The notes below the pieces were generated by a model that was given only the letters and a program-made list of their open reading frames with translations, did no database searches and had not been told where the DNA came from. A stretch of 64,000 bases of DNA from NCBI GenBank assembly GCA_021771915.1, contig JAETNY010000006.1:166391-230390 (forward strand), given 5' to 3'. This DNA is from Bacillota bacterium. GTDB taxonomy: Bacteria > Bacillota > Dehalobacteriia > UBA4068 > UBA4997. The position numbers and the translations under genes were made by a program. Below, piece by piece: positions 33,076 to 42,424 of this stretch (positions are counted from its first letter, which is position 1; each line of letters begins with the position of its first letter).

Positions 33076-33104
33076 TTGAGATTTTTGTATTATACTAGTA
33101 TAAT
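33076..33104 (+). promoter_or_regulatory. Promoter with palindromic operator of the two-component operon
   Basis: TTGAGA (33076-33081), 17 bp, TATAAT (33099-33104). A perfect 16-bp palindrome, ATTATACT and its inverse (33089-33104), covers the -10 box. It could be a repressor or autoregulation site. Confidence 0.65.
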
Positions 33105-33138
33105 ATTATTAAAATAAAATCAGAGGGAGGTCTGCTCT

Positions 33139-33810
33139 TTGCCGCCCAAAATTTTAATTGTCGATGATGAACCGGGCATTGTGGAGATGCTGCAAAGCTA
33201 TTTTGCCGCCGAATATCAGGTGCTGACGGCCAGCAGCGGCGCCGAAGCACTGCAAAAAGCCGCCGCCAACCCGGATTTAATTCTGCTGGATATTAACATG
33301 CCCGGGCTGGACGGCTTAAGCGTTTGCCGACAGCTGCGCGACCACCTGAACTGCCCAATCCTGTTTTTAACCGCCAGAATTGAACAAAGCGATAAAATCG
33401 TTGGCTTTGCCGCCGGCGCTGATGATTACATCGTAAAACCATTTGATTTAGATGAACTGGCTGCGCGCGTGCAGGCGCACCTGCGCCGGGAGCAACGGCG
33501 GCAAGGTAAAGCGTCCGTGCGTTTTTTTGGCGATTTAACGATTGACTATAACGCACGGGAAGTCACTGTGCAAGGGCAAAATGTTCCGCTCTCCAAACGG
33601 GAGTTTGAAATTGTTGCACTGCTCTCACTGCACCCCGGTCAGGTTTTCGACCGCGAGCATATTTACGAAGCCGTCTGGGGTATCGACGGTGCCGGCAACA
33701 GCGATACAATTATGGAGCATATCCGCAAAATCCGCGCCAAGCTGGCGGCCTGCACCATGCACAGCTATATTGAAACGGTTTGGGGGTGCGGCTATAAATG
33801 GCTTGGCTGA
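33139..33810 (+). CDS. OmpR-family response regulator
   Basis: A 223-residue regulator. The receiver domain has the acidic pair VDDEPG (about 8-13), the phospho-accepting Asp in LILLDINMPG (about 52) and the Lys in DDYIVKPFD (about 101). The C-terminal winged helix has the usual LSKREFEIVALL and an ETVWGCGYKW end. The start is a TTG at 33139, fixed by GGGAGG 8 bases upstream and the family N terminus. It overlaps the kinase gene by 13 bp and heads a four-gene unit with an ABC exporter. Confidence 0.92.
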   Translation: MPPKILIVDDEPGIVEMLQSYFAAEYQVLTASSGAEALQKAAANPDLILLDINMPGLDGLSVCRQLRDHLNCPILFLTARIEQSDKIVGFAAGADDYIVKPFDLDELAARVQAHLRREQRRQGKASVRFFGDLTIDYNAREVTVQGQNVPLSKREFEIVALLSLHPGQVFDREHIYEAVWGIDGAGNSDTIMEHIRKIRAKLAACTMHSYIETVWGCGYKWLG

Positions 33811-34934
33811 AAAATCTAAGCTTGAAAAAATCATTTTTTATGCTTACCCTTTGCGGTCTGTTAATTTCCCTGCTGCTGCTGACGCTGCTCTGGCAAGTCT
33901 GCCACACTCTCGCCGCCCAATACCCCTCTGGCGGCATAGTCTTTAATACGGACGGCACGATGACCAGAATACCCGAGCCCACGCCAGAGGAAAAGCAGAT
34001 TTTAAGATTTTTGTGGAATATTCCTGTACTGGGTTGTATCATTTTCCCCATTCTGGGCTTAAGCGCCGCTTCCGCGCTGTTTTTTCGCTGGAAACTGCAA
34101 CCGCCTATCGCCGTTTTACTGGACGGCACCCAACGTATTCAAAAACATGATTTGGATTTTGTCATTCCCGAGATTGCTTCTGACGAACTGGGACAGGTCT
34201 GCGCCGCTTTTGAAACCATGCGCGCCGAGTTGCTGCAAACCAATCAACAGCTTTGGCGGCAGACCGAGGAACGCCGCCGCCTGAACGCCGCTTTTGCACA
34301 TGATTTGCGCAACCCACTCACCGTACTGAAAGGTACCGTTAAATTAATGCGCCGCCAACCTCCGGACGAAACAACCCTAAATCGGCTGGAAAGCTATACC
34401 ACACGCCTGGAGCAATATGTTGAAGCCATGAGCAGTATCCAGCGGCTGGAGCAAATGCCGGTTAAAATTAACAGCGTTACAGCCTCAGAACTGCATGCCG
34501 AATTATCAGAAACCGCCCGTTTGCTGGCTCCCGGCCTGAAAATATCATTTTCAACCGCCAATTTTGCGGAAATACAGCTGGACAAAGCGCTTTTCTTAAC
34601 GGTGGCGGAAAATCTAATCAGCAATGCAACGCGTTTCGCTCAAAATGAACTGAAAATCAGCCTTAAACTGGAAAATAAATTCTTATCTCTCACAGTGGCA
34701 GACGACGGCGCAGGCTATCCGCCAATATTGCTAAAAAACGGCCCACAACCTTTCAGTCATACCGACCAAACCACACCGCACCTGGGTATGGGCTTGTATA
34801 TCTGTCAAACTCTGTGCAAACGGCACGGCGGCTGGCTGACCCTGCAAAATCACCAAAATCAGGCCATAAACCAGTCAACGGGCGCGCAGGCAATAGCTGT
34901 ATTTAAAATTTTTTCAGAAATGAGCATTTTTTGA
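33798..34934 (+). CDS. Membrane sensor histidine kinase
   Basis: A 378-residue partner of the preceding regulator. Two membrane segments (about 14-36 and 72-92) flank a short outer loop of about 35 residues, then HAMP, HisKA with His in FAHDLRNPLTVLKG, and an ATPase domain with NLISNATRFA, DDGAGYPP and GMGLYICQTLC. Kinases with small outer loops that pair with FtsX-type exporters often sense antimicrobial peptides through the exporter. The reading frame overlaps that of the regulator. Confidence 0.9.
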   Translation: MAWLKNLSLKKSFFMLTLCGLLISLLLLTLLWQVCHTLAAQYPSGGIVFNTDGTMTRIPEPTPEEKQILRFLWNIPVLGCIIFPILGLSAASALFFRWKLQPPIAVLLDGTQRIQKHDLDFVIPEIASDELGQVCAAFETMRAELLQTNQQLWRQTEERRRLNAAFAHDLRNPLTVLKGTVKLMRRQPPDETTLNRLESYTTRLEQYVEAMSSIQRLEQMPVKINSVTASELHAELSETARLLAPGLKISFSTANFAEIQLDKALFLTVAENLISNATRFAQNELKISLKLENKFLSLTVADDGAGYPPILLKNGPQPFSHTDQTTPHLGMGLYICQTLCKRHGGWLTLQNHQNQAINQSTGAQAIAVFKIFSEMSIF

Positions 34935-34946
34935 GATTTATAATTT

Positions 34947-34990
34947 AAACTCTCCTTATCAAGCAAAATCAAGCTAAAAAAGGAGAGTTT
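34947..34990 (+). promoter_or_regulatory. Hairpin masking the ribosome site of the ABC gene
   Basis: AAACTCTCCTT pairs perfectly with AAGGAGAGTTT across 22 bases, followed by TTATTATG. The right arm is the ribosome site of the gene at 34996. It can act as a weak terminator after the kinase gene or as a translation switch. Confidence 0.65.
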
Positions 34991-34995
34991 TTATT

Positions 34996-35682
34996 ATGCA
35001 TATTTCTGCCCACCAAATTTGTAAAATTTACGGCATCGGTGCAAACCGCGTAACCGCCCTGGACAACGTCAGCCTGGAAATCAAATCCGGCGATTTTATC
35101 TCTATCATGGGGCCGTCCGGCAGTGGCAAAAGTACGCTGCTGCACCTGCTTTCCGGGCTGGACCGGCCAACCTCCGGCCAGCTGACCTATGACGGCACCG
35201 ATATTTACAGCTTTGCGGATAAAGACCTGGCCGCTTTTCGCCGCCGGCGCATTGGCTTCATTTTTCAACAATTTAACCTGCTGCCGCCGCTGACCGCGCT
35301 GGAAAATATCTGCATGCCACTGCTGCTGGATAAACGCCAGCCAGATAACGCATATCTGCAAAAGCTGTGCAGTCTGCTGGATATTCGGGAGCGTTTAAGT
35401 CACCTGCCGCATGAACTTTCCGGCGGCCAGCAGCAAAGAGTGGCCATTGCGCGCGCCCTTATCACCCAGCCAGAGGTTATTTTTGCCGATGAGCCGACCG
35501 GTAATCTGGACAGCAAAAACGGCAGCGAAGTTCTGGCGCTGCTGCGCCAAATCCACCAGCAGCTGGGCAAAACGCTGGTCATCATCACGCATGACAGCCG
35601 CATTGCCCAACAAGCCACGCGCCGCCTGCAAATTATCGACGGAATACTGACGGAAAATCAGACGCCACAAAAGGAGGATTGA
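34996..35682 (+). CDS. MacB/LolD-type ABC transporter ATPase
   Basis: A 228-residue ATPase with Walker [11 protein letters not shown] loop [17 protein letters not shown], signature [15 protein letters not shown], Walker [15 protein letters not shown] and His switch ITHD. This is the LolD/MacB/BceA group that drives mechanical transporters with FtsX-fold permeases. It overlaps the start region of the permease gene. The hairpin before it buries its ribosome site. Confidence 0.94.
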   Translation: MHISAHQICKIYGIGANRVTALDNVSLEIKSGDFISIMGPSGSGKSTLLHLLSGLDRPTSGQLTYDGTDIYSFADKDLAAFRRRRIGFIFQQFNLLPPLTALENICMPLLLDKRQPDNAYLQKLCSLLDIRERLSHLPHELSGGQQQRVAIARALITQPEVIFADEPTGNLDSKNGSEVLALLRQIHQQLGKTLVIITHDSRIAQQATRRLQIIDGILTENQTPQKED

Positions 35683-35684
35683 AA

Positions 35685-38204
35685 GTGAATAAACCCATGA
35701 AAAATTATTGGAGCCTGGCATTTCGGGAATTGCGCGTCCAAAAAGTAACCGCTTTGTTAATATTAATTGCCATTATTTTATCCACCATGATGACCGCCGT
35801 AATTGCCCAATCAGCCGGTATACTTTCAGCCATGCGCCAGCAGCAGGCTATCACGCTGGGCGGCAACCGCCACGCCAGCTTTGTCCAGCGCACCAGTGAG
35901 GAAGTTAAAATAATGCAGCAAGACCCTCGCCTTTCCTTTGTCGGCACCTACATTCAGCTGGGCTCCAGCCAATTAAACCGCACACTAAGACTTTCCCTGC
36001 TGGAATATCAGGAAGATGTAAGCGCGGTTTATCCCCAACAGGCGCTGCTTAAAGCCGGGCGGCTGCCGCAAGCGCCCGGTGAAATCGCCCTGCCGGAGGA
36101 CGTACTGCAAAGCATGGGATTAAGCCAGCAGTTGGGGCAAACGCTGAACCTGCCCATGTCCAAGTCGCTGCGCCACGGCGTAGAGGTGGAATCCTGGGAA
36201 TATACCGCCGATTTTACCCTGGTCGGTATCACTGCCAGCAATTATCTGGGCTATACAGCCGGTATCGTTACCGGTCTGGCCGGGCCCGGAACGGCAGCCG
36301 AACTGCTGCCGGAAAAATATATTTATTATAATGTTGATTTCAAAATAGCCGACAACAGGAAGTTTCAAAGCACATTAGAGGACTTGAGCGCCGAACTGAA
36401 TGTGCCGGAACTGGATATCATTTATAATATTCCCTATCTGAATGCATTGGGTATAAAATATCAAACCAGCAAAAGTTATGAGAAACTGGCAAACATAGAC
36501 GACGGTGGTTTTGGCTTTATGCTGGCGGCCGGCCTTCTGCTGGGTCTGTTGCTGCTGCTGGCGGCCGGGCTGGTTATTTACAATATACTGAAAATTGCCG
36601 TTTCCCGGCGCATTAAACAATACGGCATTATTCGGGCTATCGGCGGTAATAAATTTCAGCTGTATATGCTGCCAACATTGCAGGTACTGCTGCTTTGCAG
36701 CGTTGGCATTCCGCTCGGCCTGCTGCTGGGTCTGCTTTCCAGTCAATGGATATTAACGGCCGCCACCGGTCTGCTTTCGCCGGAAATTTTTCTGGTGCAA
36801 AGTCAGGCAGAATTAAACCAGCTGATTGCAGAAAACAGCGCCAGCCAGAACATTTTTTTGCTGGCCAGCGTCATCATCACTCTGTTTTTCGCCTTAATAG
36901 CCACCATTCCAGCCGCCCACTATGCCGCCAATGTGCCGCCCACCGTTGCCATGGCTGGTCAGCATATCAAAATCAAGCGGAGGCGGCATAATACACCCAA
37001 AATCCGCAGCTTTGAGCGCTATTATGCCCGGCTGAATTTAAGCCGCAGTCCCGGGCGCACCGCACTAACCATTCTTTCATTGATAATGAGCATCACGGTT
37101 TTTATTGCCCTGCAAAGCGGTCTTTCACTGCTGAACACAGCCGGCCAGGTTACCCAACATCTGGGCGATTACTCCATAATCAATGAAACATCGGGCTTTT
37201 CTTCTGATGATATAGCCGCTTTGACGGAAATGCCGGAAGTAGCATCCGTGGCAACCATTCAGTTAAAATTATACAATACAGATGAAAACACCCAAATTAT
37301 CGGCCTTGATATGGATTTAGGCCTGCAACCCGGCGAAACATTTCAGCTGGTGGGACTGAATGATACCTATTGGGACGCGCTATTCAGCAAACATTTCTCC
37401 GCGGAAGAAATGGCGCAATTTAAATCCGGTCAGGCCTGCCTCCTCCGCAACCCATTGCCGCTTGTCTGGGAAGGAAAAGAAATTCCACGAACAGAGATTA
37501 AAGCCGGCAGCAATATCAGAATAGGCGACCAATCAATCCCGGTTTTAGCCACGCTGGACGGCTACGACACCTACCTTAGCGTCGGCAACAGCGGCTTTAC
37601 CAACGGTATACAGGTAATCACCAGCCCGGAAGTATACAGCCAGCTGACCGGTGAAAACACTGTACACGAAATTAAGCCCACACTGCACCCCAACGCCGAC
37701 CGCACAACTTTCGACGCCGCCTTAACGGCGCTGACGCAACGCGTACCCGGCACCACCTGGCTTTCCTACGCAGAAACAGACCAACAGGCGGCCGCCAGCT
37801 TTGCCAAAATACAAATGTTGGGCTGGTGCTTAATCCTGTTCATCGGCCTAATCGGTATTCTGAACATCATCAACACGGTCTACACCAACATTCACACGCG
37901 CCTTAACGAAATTGGCATTCAGCGTGCTATCGGCATGAGCACTGCCAGCCTTTATCGAACCTTTCTCTGGGAGGGAGCCTATTATGGCCTGCTGGCCGCG
38001 GCTATCGGCGCCATCAGCGGCTATCTCTGCACCATTTTAATCAATGCCGCTACCAGCAATGTTCTGGAATTGACGCCCTTTCCCCTCATCAGCACACTGC
38101 AAGCCAGCATTGTTTCCGTATTAGCCTGTCTGCTGGCCACCCTTATCCCCCTGCGCACGGTCAGCAAAACCAGTATTGTCGCCGCTATCGAAAATCAGGA
38201 ATAA
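35685..38204 (+). CDS. FtsX-fold ABC transporter permease
   Basis: An 839-residue permease with a first membrane segment (about 20-40), a large outer domain, then two FtsX three-helix blocks (about 275-420 and 710-830) with a second outer domain between, and a membrane segment near 455. This two-FtsX layout occurs in exporters for peptides, lipids or antimicrobial agents. The GTG at 35685 is chosen as start because AAGGAGGA lies 6 bases upstream; the TTG at 35679 touches the ribosome site. The substrate is unknown. Confidence 0.9.
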   Translation: MNKPMKNYWSLAFRELRVQKVTALLILIAIILSTMMTAVIAQSAGILSAMRQQQAITLGGNRHASFVQRTSEEVKIMQQDPRLSFVGTYIQLGSSQLNRTLRLSLLEYQEDVSAVYPQQALLKAGRLPQAPGEIALPEDVLQSMGLSQQLGQTLNLPMSKSLRHGVEVESWEYTADFTLVGITASNYLGYTAGIVTGLAGPGTAAELLPEKYIYYNVDFKIADNRKFQSTLEDLSAELNVPELDIIYNIPYLNALGIKYQTSKSYEKLANIDDGGFGFMLAAGLLLGLLLLLAAGLVIYNILKIAVSRRIKQYGIIRAIGGNKFQLYMLPTLQVLLLCSVGIPLGLLLGLLSSQWILTAATGLLSPEIFLVQSQAELNQLIAENSASQNIFLLASVIITLFFALIATIPAAHYAANVPPTVAMAGQHIKIKRRRHNTPKIRSFERYYARLNLSRSPGRTALTILSLIMSITVFIALQSGLSLLNTAGQVTQHLGDYSIINETSGFSSDDIAALTEMPEVASVATIQLKLYNTDENTQIIGLDMDLGLQPGETFQLVGLNDTYWDALFSKHFSAEEMAQFKSGQACLLRNPLPLVWEGKEIPRTEIKAGSNIRIGDQSIPVLATLDGYDTYLSVGNSGFTNGIQVITSPEVYSQLTGENTVHEIKPTLHPNADRTTFDAALTALTQRVPGTTWLSYAETDQQAAASFAKIQMLGWCLILFIGLIGILNIINTVYTNIHTRLNEIGIQRAIGMSTASLYRTFLWEGAYYGLLAAAIGAISGYLCTILINAATSNVLELTPFPLISTLQASIVSVLACLLATLIPLRTVSKTSIVAAIENQE

Positions 38205-38212
38205 ACAGCAAA

Positions 38213-38241
38213 CAGCCGCCCACTGCCAAAGTGAGCGGCTG
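38213..38241. terminator. Bidirectional terminator between the exporter and prfH
   Basis: CAGCCGC and GCGGCTG pair with a further CACT/AGTG inner stem. It lies between convergent genes. Confidence 0.65.
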
Positions 38242-38249
38242 CCGCCATT

Positions 38250-38846
38250 TTAACGTGAACGACTAAATGTTGTTGCTTCACTAAAAACACGCTGCGCATT
38301 GCCACGCTGTAAGTCAGTATGACAGCGCCAGTTCTGATTTTTAGCGGCCGCCTGCTGTTGACGTGCCGCCTGTGCCGTCAATTCACGCAGACGCACCACA
38401 GCCTTTTGCCGGTTGGCATGCTGACTGCGCTCCTCTGTACAGACCACTACCAAACCGCTGGGCGGATAAACTGCACGCACACCCGTAGCCACCTTATTAA
38501 CATTCTGGCCGCCATGGCCGCCGCAATGCAGCGCCGTAAAAATAATCTTATCCGGCTCAAAATTGTCCAACCCCTCGCTTTCGGCACAAACGCTAAAATC
38601 TACAAACCAGTTTTTGCGCTTGTGCGCCGGCCGATAAGGACTGCGAAAAACCCATTGAATGGAGCCAACATAAGACGACAAATCAACGTCAGAGCGCAAA
38701 CGTACCGAGCGATAAGTGCCGGCATGATAACCGGCGGAACAATCCGTCACCTCAACCTGATAGGTACGCTGCAAATAAGACAGAAATTTCGACACCGCCA
38801 ATTCACACTCGGCCGGCCCCTGACCGGAACTAATTTGATAAAGCAT
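38250..38846 (-). CDS. prfH: Peptide chain release factor H
   Basis: PrfH is a release factor homologue that has the catalytic GGQ domain but lacks the codon-reading domain. Here GGQ is at 112-114 in CGGHGGQNVNKVATGVRA, and the whole protein is 198 residues. By published work on RtcB2-PrfH, it frees nascent chains from ribosomes whose 16S rRNA has lost its 3' end, so that RtcB2 can reseal the RNA. The gene starts 3 bp after the rtcB stop, and the pair forms a two-gene operon. Confidence 0.93.
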   Translation of the reverse strand: MLYQISSGQGPAECELAVSKFLSYLQRTYQVEVTDCSAGYHAGTYRSVRLRSDVDLSSYVGSIQWVFRSPYRPAHKRKNWFVDFSVCAESEGLDNFEPDKIIFTALHCGGHGGQNVNKVATGVRAVYPPSGLVVVCTEERSQHANRQKAVVRLRELTAQAARQQQAAAKNQNWRCHTDLQRGNAQRVFSEATTFSRSR

Positions 38847-38849
38847 CGC

Positions 38850-39950
38850 TCAAACCTCCCCGGCCTTAAAATTATAAACAGGCTTTAAACGCGCCATAAT
38901 TTCCACCGTCGGCGCAATCTGGCTGATAATTTCCGCCATCGGCTTATAAGCCATGGGACTTTCGTCCAATGTGGCGCTATTAATTGAAGTGCTGTAAATT
39001 CCCTCCATCGCCTTTTTATACTGGGATACAGTAAATGTATGCCGGGCCTCGGCACGGTTCAGCAAGCGGCCAGCGCCATGCGGCGCGGAAAAATTCCATT
39101 CGGCATTCCCCAGCCCCCGACACAGCAGACAGCCGTCACGCATATTCAGCGGTATCAGCAAGCGCTCGCCGGCCTGTGCCGAACAAGCGCCCTTACGCAA
39201 AATTAAATGCTTCAGGTCGATATAATTATGCACTGTATCAAACTCATCAAAAATATCCAACTTCATGCCACGCAATATTTCACTGGCGATAACCTGACGG
39301 TTCAAAGAAGCATACGCCTGCACAATTTGCATATCATGCAGATAATCTCGCCGCAGAGCACCGCCGGTATAAGCCAACTCATAGGGCGTGCCGGCCGGAC
39401 ATCGCCGGAAAGCCGCTTCCTGATAGTGTTTAGCCACCTCAACGCCCAGATGACGGCTGCCAGAATGGATAATCAGCCAATAAGCGCCGGCCTCGTCAAC
39501 ATCAACTTCAATGAAATGATTACCTGCTCCCAAAGTACCGATACCACGCAGCGCCTTATCCTGCTGAATATACCGGGCGCATTTTAACGCCGCCAAATCA
39601 ATGCGGTCTGTCCAACGGTGCATTTCCCGGCGTATATGACGACCAGCCGGTATTTTGTTCAGAATTAATTTGTCCAGTTTTTGCAGTTCCAAACGGCGGC
39701 CACCTACCTGCAAAGCCAACATGCCGCAGCCAATATCCGCGCCGACCAAACCCGGCGCCACATAATCGCCAACTGTCATAGTAGTACCCACGGCACAACC
39801 CTTGCCGGCATGCACATCAGGCATAACCCGTATCTGACTGCCCTCGGCCAAAGGGCTGCCGCATAAAGCGCGCAATAAGCCCTCTGCCCCTTTATCAATT
39901 TTATCGCTGTATACAACAGCCTTATTGTAATGATTGCTGATTGTTAACAA
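38850..39950 (-). CDS. rtcB: RNA-splicing ligase RtcB, RtcB2 type
   Basis: RtcB joins RNA ends with 2',3'-cyclic phosphate or 3'-phosphate to 5'-OH, using GTP and metal ions. Metal and GMP motifs are visible: MPDVHAGKGCAVG, LVGADIGCGM, GAGNHFIEV, HSGSRHLG and APHGAGRLLNR. At 366 residues it is the short form (RtcB2) that partners PrfH rather than the 480-residue housekeeping form. The start is a TTG at 39950, with AAAGGAAAA upstream. No archease gene is nearby. Confidence 0.93.
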   Translation of the reverse strand: MLTISNHYNKAVVYSDKIDKGAEGLLRALCGSPLAEGSQIRVMPDVHAGKGCAVGTTMTVGDYVAPGLVGADIGCGMLALQVGGRRLELQKLDKLILNKIPAGRHIRREMHRWTDRIDLAALKCARYIQQDKALRGIGTLGAGNHFIEVDVDEAGAYWLIIHSGSRHLGVEVAKHYQEAAFRRCPAGTPYELAYTGGALRRDYLHDMQIVQAYASLNRQVIASEILRGMKLDIFDEFDTVHNYIDLKHLILRKGACSAQAGERLLIPLNMRDGCLLCRGLGNAEWNFSAPHGAGRLLNRAEARHTFTVSQYKKAMEGIYSTSINSATLDESPMAYKPMAEIISQIAPTVEIMARLKPVYNFKAGEV

Positions 39951-40090
39951 TTTTTTTCCTTTCTTTAATTAAATAAGCAATTCCTCCGTGTTCCTCTGAT
40001 TAATTAAATAAATGTATAACATAGCAATCAGCCCCTTTTATTATTATTTTGGCAGAAAAAACCAATCATTAATTATACAGTTGGCAAGCA

Positions 40091-40130
40091 AAAAAAATTG
40101 CACCTTGCAGGAAAAAACCTGTAAAGTGCA
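40091..40130 (-). terminator. Terminator of the phosphorelay operon
   Basis: GCACTTTACAGG pairs with CCTGCAAGGTGC (10 of 12) across six bases, then AATTTTTTTT on the minus strand, just past the stop at 40138. The rest of the gap to rtcB (39951-40090) is AT-rich; I see no gene or clear promoter in it. Confidence 0.85.
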
Positions 40131-40137
40131 TTGTTTT

Positions 40138-41274
40138 TTATTGAATTTCTGACATATTTTCATACATTGTATAAAGCTGGTCTTCCACCAGGAAGAAACT
40201 ATCCAGCAAATGCGGATTAAACACACCACACTGCCCCGTCCAAATCATTTCTAAAACCTTATCACGCGTAAAAGCATCCTTATAAACACGCTTACAGTTC
40301 AACGCATCATAAACGTCAGCCAAAGACACAACCTGCGCCCAGGGCGATATTTCCTCACCAGACAAACCGTCCGGATAGCCCTTGCCGTCAAACCGTTCAT
40401 GATGATGCTTGGCAATATCACAAGCATATTCATAAATACCATTATCCCGAAACTGCGGTATACGTTCCAAAATAACTGAACCCTGCGTAGTATGTGTTTT
40501 CATAATCTCATATTCTTCCGGCGTAAAACGCCCCGGCTTGGTCAAAATAGCGTCCGGAATAGCAATCTTGCCAATGTCATGCATAATCGCGGATAAAGCA
40601 ATATTATTTATTACTTCTTCACTCATGCCAAAGCCAAATTCGGTATTTTCCAGGAAAAAGCGTGTGATTTTACAAATTCGCTGGACATGACCGCCAGATT
40701 CTTCATTACGAAATTCAATAGCCGTCGCCAGCGCCTCTATCATGCCCTGATTAAGCTGAATAATCTTGTTAGCCTGCTCCAGCAAAGCATTCTTCTGCGA
40801 TAAAACCACACTGTTCAAATATTTGCGCGCTTCAAACAGTTCAATCACAGAATGCAGACGGCGCAGAACCACATAAGGAACCACAGGCTTGCTGATAACG
40901 TCCATAACGCCCAGTTCATAGGCTTCTCTCTCCACACTCTCCACTCTCTCAGCTGTAATCAGGAAAACCGGAATTTTATCCAGCAAACCCCAGCCTTTCA
41001 GGCGCTTCAAGACCTCAATACCGTCCATCTCCGGCATGATAACATCAAGCAAAATGGCACAAAAACGATTTTTATTGCAAAGAATTTTAGTCAAAGCAAC
41101 ACGACCGTTTTCGGCCTCCTCAACGGCATAATCTGACGAAAAAATTTTGCCCAAAACTTTACGGTTAATCACATCATCATCTACAATTAAAATTGTCTTA
41201 GTTTTGTTCTCACCATTATAAATTTTATTATCATCAATTATATTATTCATAGTATTAAGGTCTTTATCAAACAT
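40138..41274 (-). CDS. HD-GYP response regulator (c-di-GMP phosphodiesterase)
   Basis: A 378-residue regulator. The receiver domain (about 25-145) has VDDD and the phospho-acceptor D77. The HD-GYP domain (about 175-370) is intact, with MHDIGKIAIPD, HH-HERFDGKGYPDGL and DVYDAL. HD-GYP enzymes hydrolyse cyclic di-GMP to GMP, which favours motility. It is the last gene of a four-gene phosphorelay operon. GAAGGGG precedes the ATG. Confidence 0.92.
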   Translation of the reverse strand: MFDKDLNTMNNIIDDNKIYNGENKTKTILIVDDDVINRKVLGKIFSSDYAVEEAENGRVALTKILCNKNRFCAILLDVIMPEMDGIEVLKRLKGWGLLDKIPVFLITAERVESVEREAYELGVMDVISKPVVPYVVLRRLHSVIELFEARKYLNSVVLSQKNALLEQANKIIQLNQGMIEALATAIEFRNEESGGHVQRICKITRFFLENTEFGFGMSEEVINNIALSAIMHDIGKIAIPDAILTKPGRFTPEEYEIMKTHTTQGSVILERIPQFRDNGIYEYACDIAKHHHERFDGKGYPDGLSGEEISPWAQVVSLADVYDALNCKRVYKDAFTRDKVLEMIWTGQCGVFNPHLLDSFFLVEDQLYTMYENMSEIQ

Positions 41275-41328
41275 TTTATTTGCCCCTTCTCTCCCGGTTT
41301 AGCACAGCAAAAAAACAAAAAATGAAGA

Positions 41329-42366
41329 TTAGGTATCCATACGCAAAAAATAATCAACAATTTGTGGTTCGCAATCACTCAGTAAAGCATAAAGTTCCGG
41401 GCTTACCATGCCTGGGTCATTATTTGTTAACCGGCGAATAATAAATTTAACCGGTTTAGCATTACTGCCATAAAATTTAGAACGCATATTATCAAACTCA
41501 TCACAAAGCCGACACATCTGGTTATAAATGGAATTATTATAACCCATGATATGATAGGGATAACCCTGACCATCAAAACGCTCATGATGATGCAAACACA
41601 TACCAGCACAAAGTTCCACAAAGTATGAACAGTTTTTGGAACGATTAAGGCGAATTAAATTAGCACCCAAAATTGTATGCGTGTGTTGAATATCCTGCGT
41701 ATCCGTATAGCCAGCCATAATCTGCGACATTTTATCAGGAATAAACATCTCGCCTATATCACAAAAATAAGCAGCACGGCTAATCAAATCAACATTTTCA
41801 GTTGTTAAACGCAGGCCTCGCACCGTCTTGGCATAATAGACCAAAAGCATCTTCATCAAATCCACCATGGTTCTATAATGCTGGTCATTCTTACCGAAAT
41901 TTTTCAGATAATTATTATAAACCGTTGTCAAATCGTCAATATATTTCAAGGTTTCCGCCAATTCCTCTTTATCCAGATTAAAGGTAGGAATAATTCCCAA
42001 ACGGGAACGCAAACGCCGTAAAATATCATCTTTATCAAACGGTTTGCCAATAAATTCCGCAATTTTAAACTGCAAAGCCTTTTCCACATTATCACGCGTG
42101 GGGTCAGCCGTAACCAGAAAAACCGGAATATTATCAACGCCCTTTTCTTTCATAAACCGCAAAACATCAAAACCATCAATATGCGGCATGGAAATATCAA
42201 GCAAAATGGCGTCCAGCTGGTTATACCGCTGCATTATATATTCAAAAGCCGCATTACCGCTGTCTGCTTCATCAATTTCAAATTCCGTGCAGAGAATACT
42301 TTTCAAAATAATTCGGTCAATCTCTGTATCATCAACAATCAACAAGCGTTTTTTATTCTGAGCCAT
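41329..42366 (-). CDS. Response regulator with degenerate HD-GYP domain
   Basis: A 345-residue protein. The receiver domain (1-125) is complete with phospho-acceptor D57. The second domain aligns with HD-GYP but the HD pair reads CD (YFCDIGEMFIPD) and the GYP region is HHHERFDGQGYPYH. Loss of the metal-binding His suggests it is catalytically dead and acts as a binding or regulatory partner, perhaps of the intact paralogue next door. The ATG at 42366 has GAGGGAG upstream. Confidence 0.82.
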   Translation of the reverse strand: MAQNKKRLLIVDDTEIDRIILKSILCTEFEIDEADSGNAAFEYIMQRYNQLDAILLDISMPHIDGFDVLRFMKEKGVDNIPVFLVTADPTRDNVEKALQFKIAEFIGKPFDKDDILRRLRSRLGIIPTFNLDKEELAETLKYIDDLTTVYNNYLKNFGKNDQHYRTMVDLMKMLLVYYAKTVRGLRLTTENVDLISRAAYFCDIGEMFIPDKMSQIMAGYTDTQDIQHTHTILGANLIRLNRSKNCSYFVELCAGMCLHHHERFDGQGYPYHIMGYNNSIYNQMCRLCDEFDNMRSKFYGSNAKPVKFIIRRLTNNDPGMVSPELYALLSDCEPQIVDYFLRMDT

Positions 42367-42424
42367 AATCAACTCCCTCTCATTGCTGCATTTCAAGCCG
42401 GGCATGCAGCTGCCCACTCCTTTA

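Noticed and set aside
32810..33079. A plus-strand frame of 89 codons upstream of the response regulator
   Set aside because: It has no ribosome site and lies across the ABC-F leader and promoter on the other strand.
39950..40137. A sigma-54 promoter for rtcB, as in E. coli
   Set aside because: No GG-N10-GC element with correct spacing was found, and no RtcR-like gene is nearby.
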